A stretch of 64,000 bases of DNA from Faunimonas pinastri (lineage in GTDB: Bacteria; Pseudomonadota; Alphaproteobacteria; Rhizobiales; Afifellaceae), in NCBI RefSeq assembly GCF_900110915.1, contig NZ_FOFG01000005.1, positions 124,001 to 188,000 of the forward strand, read 5' to 3'. A program made the position numbers and the translations under genes. Below, piece by piece: positions 63,611 to 64,000 of this stretch. Each line of letters starts with the position of its first letter. Within the stretch, counting starts at the first letter, position 1. Under the pieces are notes generated by a model that saw nothing but the letters and a program-made list of their open reading frames with translations, ran no database searches and was not told the origin of the DNA.

Positions 63611-64000
63611 AGGTAGCGAAAGTCCGCCCGCTCGATCTACGATCGAAAACGAAGGACTGCCGCCGCTCAACATGTCCATACACGTATCGCCGGTGACAAA
63701 CTGATAGTGAGCTACCGGTCCAAAGACGTACTTCCATGCCTCCGACTGATGGCGCGCAAATCGCGCTCCGTCCAACCGATAAGCGAAATGCTCGGGCACC
63801 AAGCCCTCCTTCGGTGTCTCGTCTTCTTCGGTGCTCAGCGGCAGCTCGTCCAGCAGGCGAACAATGCAGGGGCGATGGAACGAGACCCGAAGCAGATGTG
63901 CCTCATCATCAGCCATGCTGAAATCTGCGCTTATGCCATTGATCTGCCACTGAAAGGCGACAAGATCGCTGCCGCTTGCTTTGAGCGGAACGCCCGCATC
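63599..64000 (-). pseudogene. 3'-truncated hypothetical gene, runs off right edge
   Basis: A minus-strand frame is open from the window edge through ATG 63916 to a TGA at 63599-63601. Upstream of the ATG it still reads protein-like sequence (DAGVPLKASGSDLVAFQWQINGISADFS), so the true start is outside the window. The body (VSFHRPCIVRLLDELPLSTEEDETPKEGLVPEHFAYRLDG...FSIVDRAGG) is not recognised. The last residues and stop come from the insertion-sequence end, so the IS has cut off the natural 3' end. Confidence 0.6.

Overview
The window is about 64 kb of GC-rich chromosomal DNA from an alphaproteobacterium, most likely a member of the Hyphomicrobiales (Rhizobiales). This rests on gene order and protein families: mnmE-mnmG-rsmG-parA-parB, hemE next to a pyruvate phosphate dikinase regulatory protein (the RP001 position), ppsR-maf-aroE-coaE-dnaQ, secB/fxsA/Tim44-like, and gshB-yraN-rsmI. 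Species cannot be named from sequence alone.

Layout. 1-4.1 kb: a partial gene, a disulfide-oxidoreductase-like flavoprotein, and DUF5996 and DUF763 proteins. 4.3-11.1 kb: an accessory metabolic block with a DUF1932-type dehydrogenase, a DUF3830 protein, an array of hairpin-forming 40-bp repeats, and an apparent operon of a FadR/PdhR-like regulator, a Cys/Met-metabolism PLP enzyme and a sugar-type ABC transporter without its ATPase. A 19-bp perfect palindrome next to a TTGACA box precedes the regulator. 11.1-19.7 kb: two methyltransferase genes (one frameshifted), an XRE regulator, tRNA-Gly, a prolyl-tRNA editing protein, YbbN-like thioredoxin, a LON-domain protein, Trm112 and an EmrA/EmrB-type efflux pair. 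19.7-20.6 kb: a full IS5-family element. 20.6-28.7 kb: ubiH-like, tesB, glnK-amtB behind a sigma-54-like promoter, ftsK, lolA. 28.9-36.5 kb: xthA, a response regulator with a cyclic-nucleotide-binding partner, an L,D-transpeptidase, yggS, leuS, lptE, holA. 36.5-38.1 kb: two decayed IS5-family elements between the convergent holA and parB genes. 38.1-48.7 kb: parB, parA, rsmG, mnmG, mnmE, a YyaL-like protein, rho, hemJ, hemE. 48.7-49.1 kb: a gene-free interval that is the best candidate for the chromosomal replication origin. 49.1-62.8 kb: ppsR, maf, aroE, coaE, dnaQ, secB, fxsA, Tim44-like, mltA, smr, an OlsB-like acyltransferase, comM, gshB, yraN, rsmI and an LpoA-like lipoprotein. 62.9-64 kb: a third IS5-family element that cuts into the 3' end of a gene leaving the window.

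The central theme is chromosome replication and segregation. The candidate origin carries a perfect TTAA-N7-TTAA CtrA-type site and DnaA-box-like words. parAB lies about 9 kb away, a perfect parS site sits in the mnmE-mnmG gap, and a one-mismatch parS lies 13 kb on the other side of the origin. The three IS5-family copies with a recognisable transposase end share the rule that the transposase stop codon is the TAG of a CTAG word at the element boundary. In two of them CTAG is present at both ends, as expected for a target duplication.
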